A stretch of DNA of 64,000 nt, from NCBI RefSeq assembly GCF_949987535.1, contig NC_080067.1:55796405-55860404 (forward strand). Reading direction: 5' to 3'. Positions 27,716-43,564 of the stretch are shown here, piece by piece. The position numbers were made by a program, and so were the translations under genes. Position 1 is the stretch's first letter, and each line of letters opens with the position of its first letter. The notes beneath the pieces were generated by a model. The model had not been told where the DNA came from and searched no databases. It saw nothing but the letters and a program-made list of their open reading frames with translations. Origin of the DNA: Balaenoptera acutorostrata. Taxonomy: Eukaryota > Chordata > Mammalia > Artiodactyla > Balaenopteridae.

Positions 27716-28790
27716 TTTTTAACATCTTTATTGGAGCATAATTGCTTTACAATGGTGTGTAGTTTCTGCTTTATAACAAAGTGAATCAGTTATACATATA
27801 CATATGTTCCCATATCTCTTCCCTCTTGCATCTCCCTCCCTCCCACCCTCCCTATCCCACCCCTCTAGGTGGTCACAAAGCACAGAGCTGATCTCCCTGT
27901 GCTATGCGGCTGCTTCCCACTAGCTATCTATTTTACGTTTGGTAGTGTATATATGTCCACGCCACTCTCTCACTTTGTCACAGCATACCCTTCCCCCTCC
28001 CTGTGTCCTCAAGTCCATTCTCTAGTACTTCTGTGTCTTTATTCCCATATTACCACTAGGTTCTTCATGACCTTTTTTTTTTTTTTTCCTTAGATTCCAT
28101 ATATGTGTTAGCATACTGTATTTGTTTTTCTCTTTCTGACTTACTTCACTCTGTATGACAGACTCTAACTCCATCCACCTCACTACAAATACCTCCATTT
28201 CATTTCTTTTTATGGCTGAGTAATATTCCATTGTATACATGTGCCACATCTTCTTTATCCATTCATCCGATGATGGACACTTAGGTTGCTTCCATGTCCT
28301 GGCTATTGTAAATAGAGCTGCAATGAACATTTTGGTACATGACTCTTTTTGAACTATGGTTTTCTCAGGGTATATGCCCAGTAGTGGGATTGCTGGGTCG
28401 TATGGTAGTTCTACTTTTAGTTTTTTAAGGAACCTCCCTACTGTTCTCCATAGTGGCTGTATCAATTTACATTCCCACCAACAGTGCAAGAGTGTTCCCT
28501 TTTCTCCACACCCTCTCCAGCATTTATTGTTTCTAGATTTTTTGATGATGGCCATTCTGACCGGTGTGAGATGATACCTCATTGTAGTTTTGATTTGCAT
28601 TTCTCTAATGATTAATGATGTTGAGCATTCTTTCATGTGTCTGTTGGCCATCTGTATATCTTCTTTGGAGAAATGTCTATTTAGGTCTTCTGCCCATTTT
28701 TGGATTGGGTTGTTTGTTTTTTTGTTATTGAGCTGCATGAGCTGCTTGTAAATTTTGGAGGTTAATCCTTTGTCAGTTGCTTCATTCAAG
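27716..28790 (-). mobile_element. Young 5'-truncated L1 with open ORF2 tail
   Basis: Minus-strand L1 with poly-A side at 27711-27720 (as T run) and 3' UTR, then the ORF2 C-terminus. Target-site duplication TCAAGCAATT near 27702-27711 and 28787-28796. An uninterrupted 255-codon frame (28022-28789) codes for the C-terminal part of L1 ORF2, including the cysteine cluster [18 protein letters not shown]. The reverse transcriptase and endonuclease domains are absent, so it is a dead copy. It resembles the L1 at 55967 closely. Confidence 0.93.
28022..28789 (-). pseudogene. L1 ORF2 C-terminal remnant (255 codons open)
   Basis: This open frame inside the truncated L1 encodes the ORF2 tail, with familiar phrases such as [31 protein letters not shown] and [11 protein letters not shown]. 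It is only the last part of a protein of roughly 1,270 residues, without its own promoter or a natural start. The openness reflects young age and not selection. Confidence 0.92.
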
Positions 28791-28919
28791 CAATTGCTTT
28801 AAAAAAAGAAAATGTTCATCTGATTTTTAAAAATTTTTAAATAAAGTACCTCTTCTAGATTTCTTGCAGGCTTAACATTAGAACATTTCTACTTCCCTTG
28901 AAATGAGGGAAGCTTTGTA

Positions 28920-29150
28920 GCTGAGCTACAAAGGTAGCACAAGGTAAAGAGCACAAGTTTAAGTCCTAAAGATGTGGTGTGAGTCCTAGTTCCACTCATT
29001 AATAGCTGCATGATGTGGGCAAGTTACCATAATCGCACTTGGCCTCAGCTGCCTCATCTGTAGAATGGAAATCATTATGCATCCACTTCATAAGGCTGAT
29101 GTGAGAATTAAATGAAGGAATGCATAAAAAGCACCTTGGATGTGGAATGA
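28920..29150 (+). mobile_element. MIR SINE
   Basis: Near full-length MIR: tRNA-like left part (GTAGCACAAGGTAAAGAGCA), core GGGCAAGTTACCATAATCG, CTCAGCTGCCTCATCTGTAG and the GTGAGAATTAAATGAA end. Confidence 0.8.
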
Positions 29151-29689
29151 CTCAAAAACGATTTGATAACATTATCAATCAATTAACAACCAGTGATTTC
29201 AATTGGAAAGCTTCAAAGAATCATCAACAGTGCCTAAAATTAAAACAAAGCAAAGCAAAACTGAACACACATTATGTTTCAGAATACATTTCATTTTATA
29301 TTTTGGGGGAAGGTGTAATCCAATCAATAATGGGGAATCTAAAAGTTGATTCCCATGAGCAGTCAGCTATAGCTTTCTGGCAGGACACCTCTAGACAGTG
29401 TTTTAATCATGTGCCTCTACTTGTCACAGGATGAAGAAGTGCCAGTGATAGGGAACCAAAGCAAGTTGTCCTTATCCAGCAATAGTCACCTAATAATTTA
29501 AAATGAGGCACATTAAACACCTCTTTAATTAAAACATTTGTTTCTAACATAAATATTAATTTCTAAATAGTTGATTTGATATTGTGGTTCTTTGTCCCTG
29601 CTAGAATTTACCACGAGCTAGCATATTTCCAGATGATGAATTTCCTGGAAATAACATAATTTCTTACATGAACTGGTGCTTTACGGTTT

Positions 29690-29870
29690 TCAAATTGCTT
29701 TCACATCTATTCATATGAGATAGGTAGGGCAGATATTATTATTCTCTTTGTTGGTGAAAAAACAGAGTACCAGAAAGGCAAAAATGATAGATTCAAAAGG
29801 TCACATACCTGTAGACACAGAGTTGGGAAGAACTCAGATCTCCAGACATCTGGTTCACAATTAATTTCAG
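29690..29870 (-). mobile_element. MIR-like remnant
   Basis: Antisense MIR-like phrases (GATAGGTAGGGCAGATATTA, TCACATACCTGTAGACACAG), diverged. Confidence 0.5.
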
Positions 29871-29978
29871 ATTCCCCAGAGGAGGTCCCTCATACCATCA
29901 CCCATGGGCAAACTGCAAGTACTATCTGGCACTGTTCTACAGTTACAGGAAGCACGAAGAGTTCGAGTGATTTTCAAA

Positions 29979-30028
29979 ATTGTGTATTTTCCAAGGCAGT
30001 TTAATTGTGTATTTTCCAGTGCAGTTTA
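29979..30028 (+). repeat. 25-base tandem duplication
   Basis: Two adjacent copies of a unit starting ATTGTGTATTTTCCA and ending GCAGTTTA, differing at two bases. Confidence 0.9.
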
Positions 30029-30535
30029 ATATTAAAATACAGAAGCATTAAATCAACTGCCTAATTTCATTGCATGTGTCAAACTTGTGGTGATAACAGT
30101 GCAAAATGCACTCTCTCCCTCCAAACTTTTTAGCAGGGCAGCAAAATTATGCATGTCAAGTTTCCATAAGCAAAACTGGTTTCACCCTCAGAAACCATAC
30201 ATTCATGGCACACAGTGTTTTAAAATGTTTTCTACTTGGACCATCTGGTTACGCTCTACGTTTTGGCTTATTCAAACATGGTATAAGCCAGTCAATTCTA
30301 CACTGTGGATTATGATTTCTTCTCCCTGATCTCTAGTCCTATTTGAGTTGTCAAAGACAGGCTTCCAGTGGGTTGGGAGCTGGTCTCAACTCGAAGACAG
30401 TTTTACTTTTTTAGAGCAGACCTTTTGTTTTCTGCAGAGATTCCCACAGTTATTTTTAGTTCAGCTTGGGGTGAACAGTATTCTGAGGCTCTAGGTCATG
30501 AATCAGATCATGGAGGCTCGGCCTGTTTCTGTAAA

Positions 30536-31313
30536 GAACTATGGATGCTGGAGAGGGTGTGGAGAAAAGGGAAGCCTCCTACACTGCTGGTGGGAATGTA
30601 AATTGGTGCAGCCACTATGGAGAACAGTATGGAGGTTCCTTAAAAAACTAAAAATAGAGCTACCATATGATCCAGCAATCCCACTCCTGGGCATATACCC
30701 TCAGAAAACCATAATTCAAAAAGATACACGTACCCCAATGTTCACTGCAGCACTATTTACAATAGCCAGGACATGGAAGCAACCTAAATGTCCACTGATG
30801 GAAGAATGGATAAAGAAGATGTGGTACATATATACAATGGAATATTACTCAGCCATAAAAAAGAATGAAATAATGCCATCTGCAGCGACATGGATGGACC
30901 TAGAGATTGTCTACTGAGTAACGTTAAGTCACAGACAATATCTTATGATATCGCTTATATGTGGAATCTAAAAAAATGGTACAAAAGAACCTATTTACAA
31001 AATAGAAATAGAGTCACAGATGTAGAAAACAAACTTATGATTACCAAGGGGCAAAGTGGGGGAAAGCTAAATTGGGAAACTGGGATTGACATATACACAC
31101 TACTATATACAAAATAGATAACTAATAAGAACCTACTGTATAGCACAGGGAACTCTACTCAATACTCTGTAATGACCTATATGGGAAAAGAATCTAAAAA
31201 AGAGTGTATATATGTATATGTGTAACTGACTCACTTTGCTGTACAGCAGAAACTAACACAACATTGTAAATCAATTATACTCCAATAAAAATTAATTAAA
31301 AAAAAAAGAATTA
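30536..31313 (+). mobile_element. 5'-truncated L1 (sense)
   Basis: Plus-strand L1 starting inside the ORF2 cysteine-cluster region, with a 139-codon open piece (30498-30917 frame) ending at a premature stop. It then has a 3' UTR and ends in TACTCCAATAAAAATTAATT plus poly-A. Its 3' UTR differs from that of the 27716 and 55967 copies, so it belongs to another subfamily. Confidence 0.9.
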
Positions 31314-32835
31314 CAGCTGCTGAGAAAGAATGAGGAGAAAGTGAGGGAAGCAGAGAACTCACTTTAGGGAACTGGTGTGGGACCGGATTCCAGCACTGGC
31401 GGAAAAGTAAAGGCTCAGCCCAGTTGAGAGAAGTTGGCAATTTAAAGACGCCAATCTCTCTAGGGTGGGAGGGTCCTGGGAGAGAGTCTGTGTTCCTTGG
31501 TCAGGTTGGCTGTATGCTGACTGTCATTTCCCTCCATCTGCTTTGTGCTCTATTCTATTCTTTTTCCAACAACCAAAGTTATACTTGTTGCTAGGCACGT
31601 GACTCTGGCAGGGAAGTTCTGAGTTTCAGAAGAGTGGAGAGCAGAAGAGTGGAAGGAAGAGAGAGGGGTAAGCTTGGGGATGGCACATGACGGCCCTCAG
31701 TGAGAAGGAGGGGAGCCTCTGTAGGCAGCCTGCAAGATGAGCTTTCTAATTCTACCTTCACCTTTGTCCTAAGAATACAAGCTCACAGATTTGAAATGAT
31801 TCAATGAAAATATATTTTACAGTTTGGAATTAACACAGGAGATAAATGATAATGTGGAAATACAGAGAAGGGGGAAAATGTAAAATAGGTTTCCAGGATA
31901 TGTGTGTGTATCCACTAAGTTTGAATGTGTGATATACATACCACTTTAAAATGTGACTGTCAAAGCAAGTGAGATTATTGAGAGATCAGAGCTAAATGAC
32001 ACACGGTTAATTTGAAATGTGACGAACTCATTTCCCAGTTTCTACAAAGTGAGCTTGAAATTGCCACCCTTTAAGGTGCTCTGTGAACTTCTAAGCATGA
32101 GATAAAATCTGCAACAAATGCTACCTTACCATGCTCTCTTACCGTGGATCCCAGGGTCACTGGGAAATGTTCAATCAGAAAATATCTTAACATTCCTTCC
32201 AGCCTTAAAGTGCTATGATTTTAGAAGAAGTCCAGATATTAAAAGACAAATTAATATGCTAAAGAAAAATATTCTTTCAGGCTCCTGAACACTTAAAAAC
32301 AAATCTTACAGATATTTATTAAACCATGTACTAATAAGTGAATAACTGGGGTGAGTGAAGTTAGGATTCATCCTACTCTCCTAATTAGCTGTCAAAGTTC
32401 CAAAATTCACGATTCACTGCTCAGCCCAATGAGCTCATTTGTCAGTTTAATGTATTTTTGTGACATTTCAATTTCATGAAAAAATTATTCTTCTTTTTTG
32501 TCAAATGTGCTTTATAAAGGGGACACTCCTGCATCAACAAAATGCAAGAGTTGTCAGAAATATAATGCAATTTTGTAAATGAGACATAAATTGACCCAGA
32601 AAATTGGGAGACTGGAGACTGGAAAGGATGCAAGAAATCTCTGTGTGTACATATGTGTTTAACTGGAAACAAGACTGTTTTTAAGCCATCTCAGAAACAG
32701 TCCTTGGTGACTTTAATAAAAGCATATGAGAAGGCAAAGAATAAAGGTCACTTGTAAAAACACAGACCATCATTCATATTTATGGCCATATACGCTGTTC
32801 TAGATGAGTACTATATAGTCCTGGCTGTGCCTGTG

Positions 32836-32975
32836 GAATATTATAAAATACAGGTACTTGGGCCCTCCTCCAGAAAATTCTGATCCAGCAAGCCTGGAGT
32901 TGAGTCCAGCCCTCTGTGTTTTTGTAAAGTGGTGATTTTGATGCGTGGGAAGGGGTGAGAAACACTGGACACCCC
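32836..32975 (+). mobile_element. MER5A-like hAT fragment
   Basis: Phrases AAAATACAGGTACTTGGGCC and GTGATTTTGATGCGTGG, ending in AGAAACACTGG, match a diverged MER5A. Confidence 0.6.
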
Positions 32976-33879
32976 GCAGGATGAGTGAGTATTGTGCCTT
33001 GCTGCCCAAAGGCCCTCACTGTGGGATCAAGACAGCCATTCCTCCAGCTGCTGAGAGAGCTGGCCGCTGGCTACTCACTCACAGTGAAGCCTTTCTCCAG
33101 GAACTGCCCTCCAGAGGCCAAAGGGGCCTGCCTCACCCAAGGCCATGCCCATTTCCTGAAGTCAGCCTACATCCAAAGACCAGTCAATGGGAGGAGGAGA
33201 TTACAAAGGCCCAACCTACTTGCTTCAATCTGGGGCAACCCTGAAGTGGCCTCTAATCCTAACTGTCAATGCATTGGAGTTACATGGTGTGGGAGGCACT
33301 GGGTCCGAAGTCCAAAGACTTGGCTTCAAAGCTGTTTTTGCCTTTTGCTGTTAGTGGCCCAGACAAGTCACACCAACTCTTTCATCTCAGTTTAACTTTA
33401 AAAATGGGGACAAAAAAAAAAAAGATGCATATTGTAATCCCCAGACCAACCACTAAAAAGTGCAGAGGTATCTTGCTTAAATGCTAATAAAGGAATTAAG
33501 CAGAAAAAAAATAAAAATAAAAATGTACAGCAACAACAATAATAATAACAACAAAACTATATGATCTACTTTCAAGGGTAGTTGTGAAAATTCAGTAAGA
33601 GTCTGTGGATATAAACTGTGAATCATATAAAATGCTGGTAGTTGTTGTTATAAAATGTTCTTAGTCTAAAAGTCCCCACATATTTTGTGGAAAAAAGATA
33701 TTAAAGTACCACAGGACACTGGAAGTCAAAAAATGTTTTAAGCCCCAAATGCATATGTACTTAGCATTCTCCACTGCATATGTTCAATGAATTAAGATAA
33801 TAAAATGTAATAAGTTTGTTTGTTTATTTTGCTGTTTTTACACAGAGCTAAAATCAGCCATAAAAAGAAATAGTCCCAG

Positions 33880-35125
33880 GTGTCAAGACAATTCAGTAGG
33901 GAAAGAATAGACTTTTCAACAAATGGTGCTGGAACAACTGTATATCCACATGCAAAAGAATGAAGTTGGACCTCTACTTCACACCATATACAAAAAGTAA
34001 CTCAAAATGAATCAAGACCTAAATGTAAGAGCTAAAACTGTAACATTCTTAGAAGAGAACAGGCATAAATCTTCATGATTTTGGATTAGGCAGTGGTTTC
34101 TCAGCTATGAAACCAAAGCACAGCAATAAAGGGGAAAAAAAAGATAAATGGAACTTCATCAGAATTTAAAACTTCTGTGTTTCAAAGGACACTACCAAGA
34201 AAGTAAAAAAGAAAACAGACTGAATGGGAGCAAATATTTGCAAATCATAAATCTGATATAAGACTTGTATCCAGAATACCTAAAGAACTCTTACAACTCA
34301 GTAATAAAAAGACAACCTAATTAAACAATGGACAAGGATAATACATGAATGGCCAATAAACAAAAAAATTCTCAACATTATTAGTCATTAGGGAAATTCA
34401 AATCAAAACCACATGAGATACCATTTCACACCTACTAGGATCGCTATAATCAAAAAGAGAGATAATAATAAGTATTAGTGATGATACAGAGAAATTGGAA
34501 CCCTCATACACTATGGGAATGTACAATGGTGTTGCCACTTTTGAAAACATTCTGACAGTTTCTCAAAATGTTAAACATAGTTACCATATGATCCACTAAT
34601 TCCATCCCTAGAGTAATGAAAACATGTCTCACATAAAAACTAGTACAGAATGTTTATAGCATCTTTATTCATAAGAGCCAAAAAGTAGAAACAACCCAAA
34701 TATATACCAACTGATGAATGGATAAATCCATTTATATGAAGTATATCCAGATAATGAAATATTACCTGACCATAAAAATAAATGAAATACTGGTACATTC
34801 AATAACATTAAGCTAAGTGAAAGAAGCAAGTCACAAAAGATCACATATTGTATGATTTCATTTATATGAAATGACCAGACCAGGCAAATCTACAGAGAAA
34901 GAAAGTAGATTAGTGGTTGCCAGGGGCTAAGAAAAGGGGGAATGGGTAGTGACTGCTAATAAGTATGCAGTTCCTTTCTGGGGTGATGAAAACGTTCTAA
35001 AATTGATTCAGCGATGGTTGCACACAACTCTGTGAATATACTACAAATGACTAAATTGTCCACTTTGGGTGGATTGTATGGTATGTGAATTATATCTTAA
35101 TAAAAGTGTTATTAAAGAAAATAAT
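33880..35125 (+). mobile_element. Old L1 fragment (sense)
   Basis: Diverged L1 ORF2 3' part and 3' UTR, recognised from 'AATGGTGCTGGAACAACTG', 'TGGATAAATCCAT...' and a 3' end near TGAATTATATCTTAATAAA. No coding capacity. Confidence 0.82.
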
Positions 35126-35509
35126 CCCTGAAAAAATACGACAGAGGGTAACAAGAATTTAAATATAACCCATGGAAAAACGTTATGACTATTTTGCTTT
35201 GAGTTTTAAGTGAACACAGCTCACTGTCTGCCTTTAAATAAATCAAATCACAAATCTAATGCGTGGGAAAGAGACTGGCCAGGAAAAAATGACTGTGCTC
35301 TGGGAGCATTCAGAGCCCCTCAAAAATGGACTCAAAAATTCTCAGCAGCTGACTCAGATTTAAGGAATCAATAACCTACTGGTAGTTGAACCAAAGTCAT
35401 GCCTGTTAGAAAAAGATAGTATTTTAAAAATGGGCTTTCAAAAGTCATTTTAGCGGTAAATGCAAGAACATCTGCAGTAACAGCTCCTACCAAAATGCCA
35501 AGAACCTTA

Positions 35510-38117
<2,608 letters not shown>

Positions 38118-38422
38118 CTATAAGGCAGCAAGCAGAAATGAGCAAACATAAGACAATGGAGATGACACCAGAGGTATTAATAAATGAAGCCCATCTTTTT
38201 CTTCCAAACAACTAATTGATTACAGTGGCTTGTGTATCATGTGTGGGCCAAGGCAGAGTAGGTAGGTAGGGAACTGGTCCTTAAACATCATCCATAATGA
38301 AGGGGCCCAGCTGGAAATCCTGAATATATGTTCTTCCACCCAGGATTATTTTCATTCAAGATTGGAAACCAGGAGATGTGGTTTCTACAAAGAGCATTTC
38401 AGAAGGACCTCTTTTGGTGGCT

Positions 38423-38555
38423 GTGAGTAGAGTGACCATTTGTACTCTTTTTCTGTTATAGCCCCACAATCACACCAGAATGCCTCATGTATTAATAACA
38501 CCACTTTTACTCTCAGAAGTGTCCTGGTTTGAATCATATGATACAGTCACCCTAG
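38423..38555 (+). mobile_element. Small hAT-like DNA element
   Basis: About 130 bases with imperfect inverted ends (AGAGTGACCAT on the left, CAGTCACCCTAG on the right) and the phrase CTCAGAAGTGTCCTGGTTTG. The exact family name is uncertain. Confidence 0.5.
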
Positions 38556-38804
38556 CTCTGACTTGATAATGTGATTACTCTTTTTCCCTCAAATAGATAC
38601 TGTTCAGAATAATACATTCTAAGACAAATAGATTTATTTAGACATTTAATCTTGATTCTGGCTTTAATTAGCTGTCTGATCCTTGGTGTGTCACTTCAAC
38701 TCTCAACTTTCTCATTCATACCACCTCCCTCTATTCAGACACTCACCTGCTTCCTCCTGGATTACAACAAGAGCATCCAGCTCAGACACCTGAATATATG
38801 TTAA

Positions 38805-39035
38805 ATACACAGATGCACAGTGGGACTGCCTAGGTTCAAAGCTTAGCTCAACCACCTAGTGGCTTTGATCTTGGTCAAGTTTCTCAACCTCTTTGTGCCT
38901 CAGATTTCTGTTCTATAAAACTGAGTATCCACTTTATAGGGTTGTAGAGAGGATTAAATGAATTACTGTGCAGTGAGCCGAAGGAGACCAAGCACCTAGT
39001 AAGTGGTACATAAGTGTTTGCTGTTATTAATGAGA
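38805..39035 (+). mobile_element. MIR SINE
   Basis: MIR with GGTTCAAAGCTTAGCTCAAC, CTTGGTCAAGTTTCTCAACC and GTTGTAGAGAGGATTAAATG. Confidence 0.8.
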
Positions 39036-39984
39036 ACTTAGAGGATGTATTTGAGCTGTGGTGGATCATGCCCGAGACACTTCAGAGCAGACTGTAGTCT
39101 GGCCAGGCTACAGTCGGGCCACATGGAAGGCCTTTTCAACACTAAGAATCCATTGGTTGTAATTTTTTTTCAGCACTCTAACTAGGGTTCCAGTATAATG
39201 TTAGTCATATAGTAGGTGGTCAATAAATGCTTATTACTGGACTTTCCTTAAGCAATAGAGTTTCATCACAGAAGAATCACTATAAAAATATATTCACTAA
39301 TCCTGATTTGAAATAAATATTGAAACTGTTCCTCATGAGGTCAACTGAAATTGAAAATAAAAGAATAGCCCATACTTAGAAATTTATAAAGTGATCCAAT
39401 ACATAATCAGTTTTATATCTGTTATATATAAAAGGTCTGGTAAAATTCTTGCTTTAATCAATAACTTTAAAAATTGCACATATAAGGCTACTGAAATTCA
39501 AACCTAATACTTGCTAAACCTGATTGTGCCATCCTCAAAATGTTATTTCTTTATTCATTATGAGGTATTTACTACAATATAGTTCCCTCAAAGGATTTTA
39601 TTTAATTTTATCAGATGAATATGTATAATGAAATTGGAAAATTTAACTGTGAACAAGAATAGTCAAATATCTCACAAGAAAAATTTAGGTAAATATAATG
39701 CACCCTTGGAAAATAGCTTGATTCACATAATCTTCAAGGACCTGCATTATTGTTCATCAGCAGAAATAACAAAGGTTGAACAAATAGAGGTTTCCATTCT
39801 TTGTCCACTCAAATTTATGTTGAATTTTGTTGCTAAGGAGCATAGCCCTAAAATGCAGGCAACCTTGAGAAGATTCTTTTGCCACCCATCCTGATCTAAT
39901 TCTATATTGCTCTGGAAACAATGTATAAAACTGCAGAGTATACTGGAATGGTAGGAACTCTTGAGATATGCACTATTGCTCTGC

Positions 39985-40060
39985 ACTTACTAGCTCTTTC
40001 ACCTTGAACAAGTCATTTTAACATCACGGAGGCTCAGTTTCCTCCTCTGAACACCTGAGA
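39985..40060 (+). mobile_element. MIR core fragment
   Basis: TTACTAGCTCTTTCACCTTG then GAGGCTCAGTTTCCTCCTCT, a MIR core. It is followed by a TC/AC simple repeat. Confidence 0.6.
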
Positions 40061-40064
40061 CTGC

Positions 40065-40102
40065 TCTCTCTGTCTCTGTCTCTGTCTCTCACACACACAC
40101 AC
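40065..40102 (+). repeat. (TCTCTG)n and (AC)n simple repeat
   Basis: TCTCTGTCTCTG units run into an AC run just after a MIR core. Confidence 0.85.
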
Positions 40103-41264
40103 CTGCCCACCCACACACTCCCACACAGAGCTGTTGTAAAGAAAAAAAAAATGGCATAACAAACACAAAGCACTATGTTATGCAGCACATAGTAGATATT
40201 TGATATATGGTTGATCTACCTCTCTAAAAAGCTATGAGCAAAGTTTATACACCACCCTTGGTGGTAATGTCCTAGTCTTGCCCTCAAATCCCAAAACCTT
40301 ATACTTTCTTTCCTTTCTCACTCTCAAAATTTGCTGCTTCAAAGACTTAATAAACTCATTTGCATAATACATAAATCAGGAGTGTCGAGCAAGTTTCAAC
40401 TCGAAGGTCAAGACTAATTGATTCCAAGTCTTCCTGGACACCTATGTTGAAGAGCGGATTCTTGGAACTAGACACACTGGGGAAGAAATCTAAGGTTGAA
40501 GGCCAATGGCGGCCATGAAGGGAAAGCATGAAGGTCACATATCTGCCGTCTTTCTTGTGAAGGATAATGGTAAAAGTTTTCCTTTCTAAAGGCAGTTAAA
40601 TGTTTATAATAAGTACATTTGTAAGCCAAAAGAAGACCATTTTGGGAGAGAGTAAGCAAAGTAGAGGGGAGCCCCCCTGATGCCGATAAAACCATAGAAG
40701 GTGGGGGGTTGCCTACATCCTAAGGGGGTTCAGCATTACCTGTCTTATTGTCTGAATCCAAATCTATATCATTTTCTCAAAATGAAAACTCACTTAACTT
40801 TAAAAAGTCGTCATTTTTGGTTAAACTTGAACATATCTTTCAAGTAATACAGAAAATACTTGGAATTATTATTCATTTACTATGATTCTGATTACTTAAA
40901 ATCTGTTTATCACCACAAGATAAATTGAAAATATGAATTTCTCTTTTACCCCGAACCAGGGACCAACTCCACTGCTTAAATGCTTGATGTTCTAGGAAAT
41001 TTGTAAACAAATCTAGTAAGTCAAAGACATTTTGATTGACTTAATTTTGTTTCAAATTTAAGATTTACTCACTTCTTTTTCTTAACTGACCTGGCTAACT
41101 TGTCTTGCATTTCTGTTTCAAACCAATGCAACTGAGACAAGCCTCAAACTCCTCCTTACACACACAGAAATGTGGCTTATCTTACTGCCCCAAGTAGATT
41201 GAGAATCAAATCTAACCCACACTTTTCAAACCTCAAGTTTGAATACACAATTTTAAAGTATATT

Positions 41265-41286
41265 TATGCCCTTTATAAAGGGCATA
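41265..41286. repeat. 22-base perfect palindrome
   Basis: Left arm TATGCCCTTTA, right arm TAAAGGGCATA, no spacer. Confidence 0.95.
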
Positions 41287-41811
41287 TTTTGATTTAATGT
41301 TTTAGCCTCAAGATTGTAACTAAAACCAGTCATTTTCCTTTGTACTGTGTCCTATTTTTTGACTTCTTAAAAGATAACCTTCTCTTTATCCACAAGCTCT
41401 AATCCCCTTACATACAGTGGGCCCAAGCCAAATATGTGGCTTAAAATACAGAAATCTCTTCTTGAAGGAAAACTTTCAAAACTTTCTTAGTATTTGTCCC
41501 AAGTTCCTGTTCTCTTACTGCAATGCTTTTTATTCCCTATAAATTCAGTACATATCTTAATTCCTTTTTGTTTCTCTGAGCTCCCAAGTCGATCATGGAA
41601 CAAAAGTACTATTTTTTTTTTTTTTGTCTCTCATGCAGAAGTTGACCTCCATGTTGCAGCTCACAGGTGGCATGGGTTGGGGAGAGAAAAGAAGTGCTCA
41701 AATGATTGGGCCTCATTCTTCCTGTCTGTACTGAGGAGCACTGCAGGCAAGGAACAGCAGAAATGGACTTTGTTCAAGAACCTGCCTCAGACTACCAAGC
41801 TCTTCCTTCTA

Positions 41812-41933
41812 TTTTTTTTTTTTTTTGGCTGTGCCACATGGCTTGTGGGATCTTAGTTCCCCTGACCAGGGATCGAACACAGGCCCCCTGCCGTGGAAGT
41901 GCGGAGTCTTAACCACTGGACCACCAGGGAATT
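41812..41933 (-). mobile_element. Short tRNA-type SINE
   Basis: Minus-strand short copy with poly-T at the left and the ...CCACCAGGGAATT head at the right. Perfect 17-base target-site duplication CCAAGCTCTTCCTTCTA at 41795-41811 and 41934-41950. Confidence 0.92.
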
Positions 41934-42324
41934 CCAAGCTCTTCCTTCTAAGAACCATTTTCCTACAGTTGACTGTCATCCATTCACAGCACAGTGTGTC
42001 ATTATTCGAATAGGATGATCCTTTGGCCTGAGCAATAGGGAAAAGTTAAACTTGAGGCTGAAGGAAAGGAAGAGAATGTGCTTTTTGAAGAATAAGACTT
42101 AAGGGGAGAGACGTTCTAGGAAAAAATGTAGAGTTGAGGGCTCTTTGGAGCCAGAAAGCAAAAGGAGAGTTGGGGCTGGATTGGGCTGGATTTGGGTCTG
42201 TGGCAACAGAGGATAATATCAAAAGGCAAGCATGACATGCAGCTTTGCCTTACTGGGGCCCTTGGTGGTTACAACCATCCTGGGACTTACTGGAAACAGT
42301 ATCTCTGCTGAGCAGTTATGACCT

Positions 42325-42520
42325 CAGCCTCTGGAAGCAGACTGCTTAGAATCCAGTCTCATCCCGTCCAATACTCACTGTGTAATAATAACCTCTCAAA
42401 GTCTTAGTTTCCTCATCTGTAGAATAAGAGGTCAAAGAAGACCATAATTTATAGACTGGTGAATATTAAATGAGATACTCCATAAAAAACTTAGTGCAAT
42501 GCTGGGCACTGAGTGAACAT
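42325..42520 (+). mobile_element. MIR SINE
   Basis: MIR with CTCTGGAAGCAGACTGCTTA at the left, TCTTAGTTTCCTCATCTGTA core and ATGCTGGGCACTGAGTGAAC end. Confidence 0.75.
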
Positions 42521-43564
42521 TCTCTGTTCACGTGGCTTCAGCCAGTCAAGACCCACAGCAAGATGCACGGAAGTCTTACTGCAGGAAGACCTGGTCCGTA
42601 AACAGAAAGCAGCTTCTATGTTAAGGAACTTCCTTAGAAATAAATCAAGTGGCTTTCTTTCACCCTTCCCTACCTACTTTGTTCTATCACTATACAAAAC
42701 ACTTTGCTGTCCTTTGAAATCTACATTGATTCCTACATTGACATCCTTTGGAGTGTCTTTTGGACATTTTCCCCAAGTGTAGGAACAAATTTTTCCAATA
42801 GTATAATCTGAATGTCATTTACATTTGCCTTTATATAGTTTTTCTTTTCTTTTAATAGACAAAGAGATTGAAGACATGACTCCAGTGGAATATTTCCTTC
42901 AGTTTGGTAGAACTTCTTGGCAATGACTGTCTAAGAAATGACTTTTCTACTATAAGCTGCCCAATTTAATAAAAAGGATTGTTCCACGTATTGATTCCGT
43001 GTTAATGCTAATTTGGCATCAAGCACTTTCTTTTACCTTAATAGACATGTCAGATGTCCTCTGTCTTGGTCATTTATCCTAAGTGGCAACGATAGCATTC
43101 AGGAACATAGTTTGTTCTTTTTAGGGAGAAAACAAGTTCTTTTATAAACTCTGTGCCTAAGCAGTTTCAGAATCATCTTTCTTCCAACCCCCTCCCCACG
43201 TCTGTCTCCTGCTATGCCTTCTCTGAGTGTTCTTGGCAGGCTTCTGAGAATACCCAGCACTGAGGGGAAACACCCAAGATTATTTTAAAGTGTCAGTGGA
43301 AGTTGCTGAACTCAGCTCTCAGGTCTGGATGACTTTTTTAGAAGCAGAAATTCATGTTGGTGAGGGCAGGTCTCCATTCTGGCTGCTGTAGCTCTAGTCT
43401 CCTTGGCCGGCCCTGTCGGCCATAGCTTCTGCAACAGCTATGCACGTAGCTGGTGTGGAATCACCACTAGTACATGCCTAAGGGTGATCGGGCCCAGTGC
43501 TTTTGTATTAAAAAAATTAAATAACTGGGTTCCCTTCTGCAGATGAAAGAAAAACATGAATTTT

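Noticed and set aside
28022..28789. A 255-codon open frame, the longest in the window, as a possible new gene
   Set aside because: It is the C-terminal part of L1 ORF2 in a 5'-truncated element with target-site duplications.
30498..30917. A 139-codon plus-strand open frame
   Set aside because: It is L1 ORF2 tail sequence with about 13 unrelated codons in front.
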